Positions 43,970 to 55,773 of a DNA stretch of 64,000 nucleotides are shown piece by piece; the stretch's first letter is position 1; the number at the start of each line of letters is the position of its first letter. Under the pieces are notes generated by a model, which saw nothing but the letters and a program-made list of their open reading frames with translations, was not told the origin of the DNA and searched no databases. Origin of the DNA: Ixodes scapularis. Lineage: Eukaryota > Arthropoda > Arachnida > Ixodida > Ixodidae. The translations under genes were made by a program, and so were the position numbers. Where the stretch lies: assembly GCF_016920785.2 (NCBI RefSeq), contig NW_024609846.1:77323816-77387815 (forward strand), given 5' to 3'.

Positions 43970-46370
43970 CTGGGGTGTTGCATCCTATAGTGATGTTACA
44001 GTGGGAGCAAAATCGATGGCTCTTTGTAGTTCGGAGTCTCTGTTTCAAAATGAAAAGCTCGTGACAGTCTAAGAAAGACTCCGAAAGCGAGCTTCCTCCA
44101 ATAAACGGACCATCCGCGCGTTCTGTGCCGTTTTTTGCTTGTTTCTTTTGTTTCCTTCACGAAAAAAAAAAAGAACACGAAAAAAGCATGACCGTTTGGA
44201 ACTGTGCACTGTTAGTTCAGGACAGGGATGAATCGCTCGGGCAGTAGAGGAGGGGCCGTTAAGTCGGGAAGTATTGGGAGGTAAAATTTTGAACATGGTG
44301 CCCAGTGCGGGATTTCGTAATTAGCCACTGTACGGAGATCGACACACTTGGCACGAACGCACGAGCGCTGTGTTTTCCCCGTTTTCCTTTTGCAGCTGAA
44401 TCGCTGTAATAATCATAATAATAAAATATTGGCGTAGTGCAGATAGGCTATCGTGCGTGGGACATCAATTTATTTTATTAAATTTGATGATCAACACTGG
44501 AATCTATGAATAAATCGCAGAAAGAAAACGCTAAAAGTAAGCTGGGGCGCACATTGTACGTCTTAATAGACGCTTAAGAGAAAAACGGGGAAAAAATTGT
44601 GTGTGTGTGTGTGTGGGGGGGGGGGGGAGGGGGGGTGGCGTATAACGCTTGAGTCCCGCCGCCAAACACAGTCCTAGCTACTGTCGCACCTGCTCAGACA
44701 CAGACCAACGGAAACTTTGTCCACCATCACAATCATTTATTGACATATTTTGTTTAACGAACTCATCGTGTTATTGTTGTGGTTCTTGTCTATGTTAAAT
44801 GTCTAGGCAAGATTTTCTACCGAAGATGTTCAAGGTAGAAGATAAACGAAATGATCCGGAACACGGACACATACAATCTTCCAAGAACGGATATGGTCTT
44901 GTTTAAAAAGAAAAAAAAAACTCTGAATGTTTTTTCTTTTCTTTTTTCTACATTTGCAGTACACATACAAGTTACTCCAGCCGCTCAATTTAAGCAGTTC
45001 TATATGGCTTTTGGTTCCCGTACGCTTTGTAGAAAAGCCATTTCGTCGTTCTAGGTTTACATTCACCTGATTAGAAAAAGCGTTGTGTTTCCTCGATTAA
45101 ATATATTTTTAAGTTGTTGCTTCCAAGACAAAGGACCTCATCTGTGACCGACTTCAACTGTACCGATAATACTTAAATTGTAGTTGTGGACGGTCAAAAG
45201 GTGACGTTCTCTTCTTCACTTGTCTCTGTCCCTTCTACTTTTAAGTTTCTGTTTTTACCCCAGTCTCGGGTTAAGGTCCATCACGAGAGGAAAGTAAGGC
45301 CAACGCTTGCATTGGCAAAAAGTACTGTATGTCACAAGCTGCGATATTTAGTTAACCACGATTCGGGGTCACACAACGTCTACAAAACATGAATTGGATT
45401 GGAATTTAGGACGCGAGTCAACACAAATCAGGACTCCCAAATGTCTTCATACGAGCACGACGGTGGTTGGCCCACGGATATAGCGTATGATAAGCGAGAT
45501 ATGCTTGTAAGTAACCGCAGTGCCCGGATCAGCAGCCTTTTCAATCTGCCTCTCCGTATCTTGTTTCTCTTTCCTTCAATTGTAGCCGAGGCTGGGCGTT
45601 AGAAGCCACGGTGGAGCGGGGTCCTGATCGAAGCAGTCAGGTGGCGGTTGCCATTGAACTGAAAAGCATCATGCGCCAGTGGCAGCTCCTTTTGCCAGCT
45701 TTCTGTTTGATATAGATATTCCTTTATTTCTTGTCTCGCTTCGTTATATATATATATATAAATTTTTTTTCTCTCTAGATCCTTGTGACAGCTTTCAGCG
45801 TCAAGGACTGCTCCTCCCGAGGATCTCTTCGCAGCTGTCTGTGCTTATACATTTTGTGGATGACGCTGAGATGGTGGATACGAGGCTCTTTTCTCGCGTT
45901 CCAGTGTCTGGAAGTCGTTGCCGCTTTGAGACGCGGGCTCCCTTTCCGGCAACGCTGGCGATACTTCGCCATCTTCCGAGAGGAGAGCGGCTAGAAATTT
46001 GATCGTTACCATTTTGTGATACAATGTGTATCATTTTGCTTGTAAAGACCTCGCTTCTTTATTTTTCAATCCGATCAATTAAACAATCAATCCAACAAAC
46101 TTTCAGTCAATCAATCAATCAATCAATTAAATAAAACACATATCTAATGCCACGTGTGGCATTCAGAGTACGGTGAAAAGAAAGGGGCTAAAACCCGTGG
46201 AGTTCTTGCGGCTATGCCATGAAACTATATCAATTTTATTTCTCCTTGAAAATGTAACCCAAAATTACGCTTTGGTACAAAACAAACAATTTTGTCCTGA
46301 ATACATTTTATGCAGAAAGCGGCATCCTTTGTGCCCGTTATAAAGTTTGCACACTCTTCTCACCCAAAAA
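43970..46370. other. No recognised gene
   Basis: AT-rich with a (GT)n and G-rich stretch at 44598-44638, a (TA)n run near 45744-45761 and short CAAT repeats (TCAATCAATCAATCAAT) near 46107-46127. Open frames are short and unrecognised. Confidence 0.5.
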
Positions 46371-46373
46371 TGC

Positions 46374-46402
<29 letters not shown>
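46374..46402. repeat. (TG)n microsatellite
   Basis: Pure TG dinucleotide run of about 29 bases. Confidence 0.95.
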
Positions 46403-46406
<4 letters not shown>

Positions 46407-47061
46407 TTTTATTTTAGCAATGTTTGTTCAAGTCGAAACCAGTTTGCATCTGGTGCGCACCACTCGTTAATTGACATTCTTTTGCCACTTATAAAAGGAA
46501 TTAGACGTGTTCCGATGTTATATTGCTTTCAGAGTCACGCTTGAACTCTGCAGTTATTTCCGTTTATAAAAACGTAATATTCGTTCTACCAAGAACGAGA
46601 AAACTTCAAGTAAAGAATAAACGCTCGCATGTTTAATTGCCGTTTCTTTTTCAAGTGCTGAGCAGACGAACGCGAGCGATCCTGTAAAGCTGAACCGGAA
46701 TGGACGAAATCCCGAGACTGCACGATTACCTTACGCACGGAACGATGCCTCGTAAGCGATTTTCCTGCGCGCCCATTGTCTTTATAGTTGAGCATTTTCG
46801 TTCATTGCGATTTATTTCCTTTCGTAGCCAGCATAATAACACTTGTTACGAATCTCGCGTTTCCAAGAAGAATTCTACGGCACTTGATGCGGTGCAAAAA
46901 TATTTGTTTCGTAGCGTAGTTGTTTTAAGGCAAAACAAAAACGTCTTCTAGTTAAAAAAAAAAAAGAAAGAAATATTTGGGTGTACGCGGATCTTTTTTA
47001 ATAACAATGCGGGCATCGTGTAATAATTGTCTTCTTATTCTCGCCGCCTTAGTCTCACTAC

Positions 47062-47232
47062 CTGGGCCGGCTTGCTCGAAGCAGAGTCTCAGTTGAGACT
47101 GCTCAAAGAAAGTGCTGTCAAGGCTAGCGCTCGAGCTTAAGCCCGAGTCTCAGACGCTCGCGCGCCCGAGCCTTGGCAGCGCTTTCTTTGAGCAGTCTCA
47201 ACTAAGACTCTGCTTCGAGCAAGCCGGCCCAG
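47062..47232. mobile_element. Palindromic element, 64-bp arms
   Basis: The arms 47062-47125 and 47169-47232 are near-perfect inverses (CTGGGCCGGCTTGCTCGAAG, CAGAGTCT.AGTTGAGACTGC, TCAAAGAAAG.GCTG.CAAGGCT). The 43-base loop carries AGTCTCAGACGCTCG. No coding region. It could fold into a long hairpin if transcribed. Confidence 0.9.
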
Positions 47233-47429
47233 ATGTCCCCGGTATCGAAAACAAAATGCCTAATTCAAGGTTTCTTTTTTTTTTTTTTTTAATTAAATCG
47301 GTGTTGTTGGTTTTACCACAATAAATCCCAGCTGCTGAACATTTTTTTTTTTTTTTTTTTTGCAAAATTGATTTTTTTTTTTTTGTTTTGGCGCTGATAT
47401 TTTCGTGAATTTCCGCTAAAATCGTTGTC

Positions 47430-47470
47430 ACACAGCTAATCTATTATACAAACGACTGTCTGCAGCCAGG
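47430..47470. repeat. Dispersed palindromic repeat, fragment
   Basis: CACACAGCTAATCTATTATACAAACGACTGTCTGCA resembles 34356-34396. Only a short piece remains. Confidence 0.5.
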
Positions 47471-47526
47471 TGGTCTGAGGTGCGTGTCTTCAGTTACATT
47501 GGTCATAAGAAAAAAGTGTCTGTCAG

Positions 47527-48373
47527 TCGCGTCTCCGACTGGTGGTGTCTCTAGCGTCCTATTTCGCCCACGCATGGAAAGTGGCCCCGTATAGTGGCGA
47601 CATATGACGTCACAGAAACCCCGGAGTGTCGGGGCTGTCGGATTGTCGCGATCCTGGCGGTTGGTCCTGGAAACGCTGGCGAAAAGCACGAGCGAACGCG
47701 AGTGTCGCTGTCGTCGCGGCGTCCCAACTCCTGGCTGCCGAAGCTTCCGTGGGCATTCAGGCTGGAGAGCGACCCGCAGAGGATCAGGTGTCTGCCGTAT
47801 ACGGCACCGTTGCTGTGACACCGCCCGGGGTTACGGTAGGCGACAGCATGTGACACTTCTATGACGTCATCGGGAGGAACTCGAGGGACCGCATTTTTGA
47901 ACGCGGCAAACGCAGCGGTCGGAGTAGCGTTCCGTGGCAATATGGTACCTGGATCGCGTCTCCGACTGGTGTGTTTAGCGTCCTATGCTGCCCATACATC
48001 AAAAGTGGTCCCGAAGTGGGAACAAATGCCTTCACAGAAACCTGAGTGTCATGCTGTTGCCTGTCGCGATCCTGGCGGTTGGCCGCAGAAATGCTGGTGA
48101 AAAGCACGAGCGAACGCAAGTGTCGCTGTCGTCACGCCGTCCCAGGCGTCCCAACTTCCGGCTGCTTCATCTTCCGTGGACTGTCGAAGTGAAGATCGGC
48201 CTGCAGCAGAACAGGCGTCTGCCATACACACCACAACTGCTGGGACGCCGCCAGGGTCGCAAGCGGCGACAGCATGACACTTCTATGACGTCAGCAGGCG
48301 GAAATCAAGAGACCACTTTTTTGGGCGCGGTAAACACACCAGTCGGCGACGCGTTCCAGGCACCATAGTGGCA
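47527..48373. repeat. Tandem dimer, 427-bp unit
   Basis: Unit 1 starts at 47527 and unit 2 at 47954, both with TCGCGTCTCCGACTGGT. Shared blocks include TGTCGCGATCCTGGCGGTTGG, AAAAGCACGAGCGAACGC, AGTGTCGCTGTCGTC, and GACACTTCTATGACGTCA. The units differ by substitutions and small indels, and unit 2 ends near 48373. Several open frames cross both units in parallel, but they mirror the DNA repeat rather than a gene. It may be a piece of a satellite. Confidence 0.85.
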
Positions 48374-48389
48374 AGTAGTTTTCTCCCAC

Positions 48390-48472
48390 CCCTAACGATG
48401 ATGATAGTGATGGTGATAACAATTGTAATAATGGTGACGATGATGATGATTGTGGTGATGATGATGATGATA
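48390..48472. repeat. (GAT)n-like microsatellite
   Basis: An interrupted run of GATGAT, GGTGAT and AATAATGGTGAC words. Confidence 0.9.
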
Positions 48473-50640
48473 TGTAAAATCCCGGGTTTCCAGGAAAGTG
48501 AACTGGCTGTGTGTCGACGCATTCATTCCATTGCATGCTGAGCACATGCGTAAGAAAGATACCAAACACGATGAGCTCCCGTCAAACCAGCTAGTGATCT
48601 TCGCCTTACGACCGTTATTTGTTTAAAAAAAAACAAAAAAAAAACATGTTTTTTTTATTTTTTTGTTTTTCATTGAATTAGTTTCAAACAAATTTGAATC
48701 ACACACATGTTTAGGTATGGTTATTGACACGAATAACAACAGCAGAAAGTGTTTTTTTTTTCTATATATATTTTTGACATTTTATTTGCGACCTCTGACT
48801 ATTCACGGCACAAAAATAAAACATAAATGCACCGCATAAGAACTATGGCGAATCTTCTTTCTTGATTAAGAGACAGGATATCGCTGGATGGAACGAATTG
48901 ATCTACATTTCTCGATTTCGCTGGAGCAAATTGGTCTACGACGTCATTACAGTCAGTTTGCTCAGTTTCTTCCCTTTCTACACTCAACTAAGCGCGATCA
49001 AAAAGTCTGTCGGCCCCAAATTTAGTCCAACTCGGGGGTTTCTTCTCTGCACTCCTGCCCAACGCCTCCCCCTCCCCGCTGTGCACTCAGGTACGCCACT
49101 GATGGTAATCGAACAATAAATAGGTAGTCCCCGAAGCGCGCTTGGAAGAAATGGAGACGCCCCCTGTCGTTTCCGTGTCCAAACACGGTCCTGCGACGGG
49201 ACACCTCTTGCGGGCTGCTCGGAGGAAAGGATGCACGGTGTGCCGTTCCGCCGGCGAAGGTCAATAAACAGGTCTCCGGCAGTTCATTCACTTGTCGGCA
49301 CTACACAGTGGGAGCGTGTACTGCGGCGGGCCGTTGCGCCCTCGCATTGAGACGTCTCCCGCTCCGGGGGCTGAAGTCGTATTTCATCCGCGGGCCGCGC
49401 TCGACTTGACTTGCATTAGATTGGCTCGTTCTGGATCGGCTTGGTCGGCGACGCCGACGCCATATTTTCTGCGTAGGGGTCGTTGTTATGTCCTGAGCGC
49501 GAGGTACTGCGAAAAAGGTGCTGCTCAATCTGTCCGTATATAGCGAGCATTTTTTTTTTTCTTCCGTTACTCTCTTTTATGCGGTAGGTTTGTTTGTTTT
49601 CATTTTGTGCGGGTGTGAAGAGGTTGTTTAAGGTACGGGATATATTCGCAAGTGCGTGCGATCCAACTATATTTGTATTAATGCTCGTTTTCGAACAGCG
49701 CATGACCCTTTTGCAAGAATTGGTGTTGGGGAACGACATCAATGGAATGCCCTCTCGGAACGGGGAAAGAAAATGGCAGGCTACACAACACGAAGCTGAA
49801 CCTTGATATTGTTTCCGCCTTCGTTGCTCAGATAGTTCAAAACGCTCGCATTTATATGCAATTGGGATGGCGCCCCATTTTTATATATATATATTTTTTA
49901 GGAAATACACATAGAATAAGTGACAGACCTAATAAATGCAGAAGCGTTATTGTTTTTTTTTTCTTGTCATGACAGTGGTGGTGCGTGTTGTTGTTGTTCG
50001 TGCAAATCGGCATGTGCGTGGTTTTTCTTACTTATTTATACAGGATATCGGGTAACTATCTAAAACAGAGAGTTTCGTTATGATTTACAAAAATAAGAAA
50101 CACGAGAATGTGAATTTTCCGAAGAGTAACACTGAAGGGACCACGTGTGTGAACATATTTTTTAAAGAGAAAAAAATGTAAATGTGCAACGAAGGTGCGA
50201 AACCACTGCTCAGTATACAAACAAAGACGCGGATAAATCAAAAAGAAAAGGAGCAAAGTCGAGGAATCCCTACATTTTTAGCGCCGCCATAGACAAGCAC
50301 TCCGACCCTCTCACTCATTCCCGCTGCTAACCTGCACTGAGTAAAATGTAAAATTCACGCAGTGCCCGATCGCTAAGTATTACTACTACATGAATGACAG
50401 TACCGAGAAGTAAACGTCAGTTGTCATCCGAGAACATCGAGACCCTCTCCGACGCTCCATAGAATAATCTATCTGGCGGCCGTAACAAGGCGATCTCCGC
50501 TTCCGGTGAATGACTTTGGACGGCCTTCAGCGGCAGCTGCCGGCGAGACCCATCGCTCAACCGCGGCCGGACTAACCACAAAGAAGAATCGGCCGAGCCG
50601 CAGCGCTATATGCAGTGCGCCTTGGACGTCTGCTGAGCAC
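48473..50640. other. No recognised gene
   Basis: AT-rich with homopolymers and a GC-rich patch at 49290-49520 (GGTCGGCGACGCCGACGCC is a small palindrome). Open frames are unrecognised. Confidence 0.5.
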
Positions 50641-50699
50641 CGCCTCGTTTCGCGCTGCCTCGCTCGTCGTCGTCCCCTCCCCTCCGTCCAATCGGAGAA

Positions 50700-50945
50700 C
50701 GGCGTCGTCGCTTCCTCTCAATGCTCCGTTTCGAATTGCGATGGACCGCACCGGACGCCACGAGAGCCATTCCATCCAATCCAACGCAGCGTGAATCCAG
50801 GAGGGCGCAGGTATATATACACGTGCGAGGCGCACGGTCACGTGATGCGAGAACGGTGCTGGATTGGATGGGATGGCTCGTAGGGTTCGCCGCGGTCCAT
50901 CGTTTGCAAGGCGAAGCGGAGTGTGCAGGTTACTCCTTTTTCTCC
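50700..50945. repeat. Imperfect inverted repeat with CCATCCAATCC core
   Basis: AGCCATTCCATCCAATCCA (50765-50783) pairs with TGGATTGGATGGGATGGCT (50859-50877). Outside these, CGATGGACCGC/GCGGTCCATCG and CTCCGTTTCGAA/TTGCAAGGCGAAGCGGAG extend the arms with lower identity. The centre holds TATATATACACGTG and GTCACGTGA. Probably a non-autonomous element. Confidence 0.55.
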
Positions 50946-51662
50946 GGTCGCGGAGACGTCCCCCCTCAGGTGAGTAGCGTATCTCTCGCGCGAGGGAGGC
51001 CCTCAATGAAACGAGTCCGTCGGGACTCCGCCGTCTCCTGGCGCAGGTGGCGGCGCCGACGCCGGCCGTGTACGCTGCATAGCAAGCAGCATATGCTATA
51101 AACGCTGATTAAAAAAAAACAAAAAAACTTTGCAATGCGTTTTTGTTGCTTTTTTGAGTCCCGGTTTGCTGGGTGAATGCATACCTTTTTTTTTTTTCGA
51201 GATTTTGGTATTGAAGTTACTTCTCTATATTTCTTCGGTGGAAGAGTGACGGGTCGAAGGATTAACCGAACACGCCGGAGTTGAGTGGCTCCATACGCAC
51301 AAGCAGAGGAGCAAAGTGAGGCAGAGCGGTGAAAATGAGGTTGTACGCTGCAGATAGGAAATGTAATCAGTGCATTGCGATTGCTCATAGACCCGGGCCT
51401 TTTACCTTACATCGTGCAAACAGTGGCACACGACCGCGCACCGGTACTATGTGTTCAATCGGGGTGATATGAACAAACTGGGTTGCACTAAGAAAGATGT
51501 CGTGTTCAAAGTTATGGACACTACGCCTGTGTAGTTAATAACAAATTATTGTAAGCATATTTTAAAAAAAAAAGTGGCATTTTTGATCATTTAGCGCGCA
51601 AGCGTTCGTAGAAGCTCATTGATTCCCTCTTTTATGCTCAAAGTAACGCGAGGCTTTGCTAC

Positions 51663-51800
51663 ACTTAAAAAAAAGGTGTTTTATACGTGGCATTAACATG
51701 ACCCGGGAGTTTGGAAGAGCAACAGGAGTTAATGTTTAATCATCGCCGTAATATATATATATATATATATATAATTTCTCCCATAGGCGGTATTAACTAG
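51663..51800. repeat. Possible MITE end and (AT)n run
   Basis: CACTTAAAAAAAAGGTGT resembles the CACTC.AAAAAAAAGGGT ends of 29161 but no partner end is found. An (AT)n run lies at 51750-51773. Confidence 0.35.
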
Positions 51801-52139
51801 CAAAGTAACGTATGTTTGGTTTTGATATGGAAAAAAAAAGAGCACTGGTGTGTCCTAGTCCTACACAGGGAGAGTCTAAGGGCCATTACAGGACTACCCA
51901 AACACACCACAACCGAATAATAATACAAGTATGCGCAACTACCGCCTTTAACTGAAATCATAAATACAAGACAGAAAGGACACGAAGTGCAGAGGGGATT
52001 CTCCAGAACGGGTAGGGCACTCCTCAGCCTTAACCATTCACTCGTGGAGACGCGGGACGCCCTGCCGAACAAACTAACCCCCATGGGAGGATATCATTGT
52101 AGTTAAGCCCAATTTACTCACGCACAAAAGACCTAAAGT

Positions 52140-53099
52140 TGATCACGCGAACGAAACACAAACCAAAGCGCGAGATTTAGGAAAAGGAGAAGGGCATCGT
52201 ATGCACGAATGCAGCATGGGTTACGGAAGTTGTACAGCGGGACTATCGGCACCGCATTCCGTCTTCCGCGTCGCGTGCAGACAGTCGTATGACCAGGAAC
52301 TGTCGTCAACAGCCCTAGAGCTCGAAGCCATTTTTCTCGCGGCAAGGACGATAGCCGTTTCCGAATTACCCGCATCATGTACACAATTGACCGTACTTAC
52401 GGACAACCAGGAGAAGTGGTAAAGACACTTGGAACGACACCTAACAGAGGATCGATAAACGACACGATTAAGAAGCTGCGTAGGAATATCGAAACGGAAA
52501 AGGGATTAAGGCAACTATTGATTAGCTGCCAGGACACTGTGCTAACTCTGGTAATGAGAAGGCACATGAACTGGCTAGCGAAACTATACACAAGCGCAGA
52601 TGCCGCTCCCCACCATGAACCCCAACTTGATCCGCACAAGAAACGTATCTCTCGCAAAAAAAGCTAAAAAAAAAAAAGGCTCGCAACTATTATACTTTTT
52701 TACGGCCACTCTTTACCCAAAAGCCTGCTCAGGGGAGTCCAGGTTCTCATACATCAAGTCCGCACCGGAGCTGCAGCCATATCAGAGGACATTCTTCAAT
52801 AGTGGAGAGCGTACGTCCCCAAGAAAGGGAGACCACGGTTGCAAGACCAACAAGCTGGTGGCGCCTCTGTTCCACCTGTCATCTTGCAGACGACTTGTCG
52901 CGCGTGTACAACGGGCTTGAGGTCCAATATACAACACCTAATTTGGGACTGCCCAACACTCCAGCGGGACAGAGACTAACACAAAGGAAGAATATCTTCT
53001 TCGCGCTAGTGAATTTACCCACCAGCAGCGGAAGCTAAGAACATCTTCACGTCCCTTTGGGACTTCGCTCAAGCAAGGGGAATACACCTACGTTTGTGA
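52140..53099 (+). pseudogene. LINE relic: RNase H domain and C-terminal zinc knuckle
   Basis: Pieces of one protein appear in several frames. Near 52196 IVCTNAAW resembles the first RNase H motif with Asp changed to Asn. The frame then shifts: TALELEAIFLAARTIA (about 52309-52356) carries the catalytic Glu, and LTVLTDNQE (about 52387-52413) the next Asp. Near 52540 TVLTLV matches the strand before the WxPGH motif, which is lost. A CX2CX9HX4C knuckle (CRACTTGL, then HLIWDCPTLQ) lies at about 52896-52955, and SLWDFAQARGI ends at a stop at 53097. RNase H after RT is typical of I/R1/LOA-type LINEs. The RT is absent here. Multiple frameshifts show a dead copy. Confidence 0.7.
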
Positions 53100-54257
53100 A
53101 GACTGCTAAACCCCTTAAACCCCAACCACCTCTTTTACAAACCGGCTGCGACGCCATCCTTTTCTAAGACAAAATTTATTCATTCCATCATTTCTGGATT
53201 AAATGGCAGCCACAGAGGGGCAAGATATGAGAGCAGCCCTCCACGCAGGCGGCAGCGCCGAGCGCAGCAGCTAAAAGCGGCGGTTGTTTCCCGATTAAAG
53301 GGCCAGAAAGAAGAGGAACGAGTCCCAGAGCGTGGCGGCGGCGCTGGCAGAGATGTATCCAAGCTGTGAGAAAGTCGGATGGCTGCCTCGGACGACGGGC
53401 TAATTCGGGCAGGGGGTCCTGAAGAGTGTGCGCTGATAAGACATCAGAGCCGACGCCAACCAAAGCGCATTGCTTCACATTGCATGCTTCGCCAGTTTCC
53501 GTCGGCAAGCGGCGTGGAATCTCGCCAGAGCGACGGATTCCGCTTGTATTCCGGTCGGACGGGCCCTGCCGGCTCAAAGCCGCTTCGGAATAACCGCGCT
53601 GTGAGAAACGAATGAGGAGCTTTGAGGGCTCCCGAATATTGTATAATGAGAACCATTTAAAGGGACAGAGTTGGCGCGAAAGGCCAATCGCTGCAGTTTT
53701 CAGAGGGAGAGGCTAGCTAATGAAAAGGGGCACACAATTATGAAAACTGAGGTGTCTACTTTTGTTTCCACAGCACCTGGAAGAGTCAATCGCTCCAGAA
53801 TTTTCGCAGGAAGAGTCTAATGCAACGTTGTGTTGCATTCGCCAACAATTGCTGGCTCATTGTTGGGTGTAACAGTAGCAGCTAGGATTCACCTAACTAC
53901 GAAACAGCATACACTGAAAAAGGAAACTTCAATTCCAACAAAACGTTTTTTTCATTTTTTTTTTTTTTTTTTTTTTTTTTAGACAAAGACGTTTTGGGAA
54001 GGAAAAACGTTATTTCTTCGAGAGGCCGGTGTATAATAACGTATCTGTTGCTGCTCGCAACTATTTCAACTTTCATAATTTCGAAGTGAAAACTATTTTT
54101 AAGTGCATTAAACGAAGCAGTCTGGAGCATACCTTTAGGTGAACTCTAATGCCGCAGTCATGCTGCTCAGGCATCATATAAAAGACATGGTATTCACAGC
54201 AGACACGATAGCAGAATTATCGGCGGATTCGCCCCAAGCATTTTCGAATCAACTTTG
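53100..54257. other. No recognised gene
   Basis: A GC-rich patch at 53200-53600 has overlapping open frames in several phases and no motif. Poly-T at 53947-53980. No RNA gene is seen. Confidence 0.5.
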
Positions 54258-54885
54258 CGTCGGGTATACCGGACATTTCATCGAACGCCATTTCATCGAA
54301 CACCGTTTCATCGAATAAGGGAACATTTCATCACACGTCGATTTATGGAACGCCGTTTCATCGAATCTCTTGAAACTTTCATCGAATGGCGGTTCGCCGA
54401 ATGTAGGTGCATTGCAGTTCTTTTTCGATGTTTTACTCTCGCTTCTGACTTGTTTTCACAATACCGTAGAATCGCCAGAACTATAGAAACCCTTTTCTGG
54501 TCATTTTTTCACCAAAATTTTGGTTCCTGATTTATGAAATATAACAAGACTTGGGTGGGCGTGCGACTTACTGCTTTTAGGCAAAGCAAGCGGCTGTTCT
54601 TCACCAGACGTTGTGTTCCCTCTTCATCCCCCGATTTGTTTACGCATGAAAGCTACCTCCCAAAAAGGGATATAACTATCTTCGCTGCGCCTTTGTTATT
54701 TTGTACCAATCTATTCACTTATGCCTTCATGCAATCCTAAAAGAATAGCTTCCTCTCTAACAACACACCTTGAATAGCCGGGAGGTCCACGGTTCGGTCG
54801 GTTATAAAAAATTCACAAAAGGGGGAGACTTTTTTTTTTCTTTTATGCGACATAAAAACATTTTCCTTGCATTCCTTTGAGGCAG

Positions 54886-55773
54886 ACATGTACACGGTAC
54901 CCCCAAGAAGTAACTAAATACCGTTACTCGTTACTCGCTCAAAAAGTAACTAAATATGTTACTCCTTACCAGTTAGTTCTCAGAAGAAACGCGTTACTTT
55001 ACCTCAAAAGTAACGTGCTACTTTTCTCGTTGCGACCGAATATACAACTGCCCTTGTTTTATGGTTGATTGTTTTCTTTTTCAGTAGTCGTTGCTCTGAA
55101 GAAGTAGCTGCATCTTGAAGTTTTCATTGGTCATGCTTCCCCGCTTTCTTGAGAGTACATCTCCGACGCTAAATTATCGTTCTACTGACGCGCTTGAAGG
55201 AACGGCAGAGTTGTGCTTCAGGAAGAGCTGGTGAACCTGGGATCCCCCCCGCTCTCTCTTTCTCTCTCTCTCACTCGTTCTTTCTGCTTCTAAAGCTCGA
55301 AGGCGGTTTCCCCCTGTCCTCAGTAGCGTTCCGTCTGCTTCCTCCTCCCGGGGCCTTCCTTTCCCTCTCCCCATCTTCTTGACTTGCAACGGGCTATATA
55401 GTAATCAACGAAGCTGGATGAAGGACCTTTCCCAGTTCTAAAGTTCGTCTAACGTGGTCAGCGATAAACTTTGTTATACGCTCATGCTGCTTAGTGGTTT
55501 TTCGGGTTGCCCATCTGCCTTTGTCGCAGTAGACGTATACTCAGGTTAGAGTAAGAACGAGGCTGTTTAAACAGTCAGTCTTGTACACGTCACTCCTCAG
55601 ATGCAACGAAATACCGTTACTCGTTACTTGACCTTAAAAGTTACTAAATGCGTTACTCGTTTCTTTTTTTAAATGAATGTTGTAACTAAATAGGTCGCTC
55701 GTTACAGAAAAAATAAATAGTGGAAGTAAACCGTTACTAGGAACGCGTTACATACATGTACAGTACATGTCCG
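54886..55773 (-). mobile_element. hAT-family element (copy B), internally deleted
   Basis: The ends read CAGACATGTACACGG and CATACATGTAC..ACATGTC. Subterminal GTAACTAAATA/CGTTACTCGTTAC words match copy A. Length is 0.89 kb, far shorter than an autonomous hAT element, and only the transposase C-terminal end is recognisable. Flanks CTTTGAGG and CCTTGAAAGG are similar and may be a worn target duplication. It lies inside the fold-back element 54258-56190. Confidence 0.8.
55095..55260 (-). pseudogene. hAT transposase dimerisation domain, remnant (copy B)
   Basis: The minus strand reads HQLFLKHNSAVPSSASVER, a stop, then FSVGDVLSRKRGSMTNENFK and MQLL. KHNSAVPSSASVER.FSVG is close to the well-known hAT signature (KYNxxxPSSAxVERxFSxG). 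A stop codon has replaced the residue between VER and FS. Comparison with copy A shows residue-by-residue alignment, with copy A holding one extra residue. Confidence 0.9.

Noticed and set aside
47604..47864. Overlapping open frames of 74-86 codons as a gene
   Set aside because: They arise inside a 427-bp tandem repeat and reappear in parallel in the second unit; several phases are open at once.
47527..48373. CRISPR-like array
   Set aside because: Only two long units with no short regular repeat and spacer pattern.
50506..51101. Arg/Ala-rich frames of 125-144 codons on both strands
   Set aside because: They sit on an imperfect inverted repeat, so both strands give similar translations; composition explains them.
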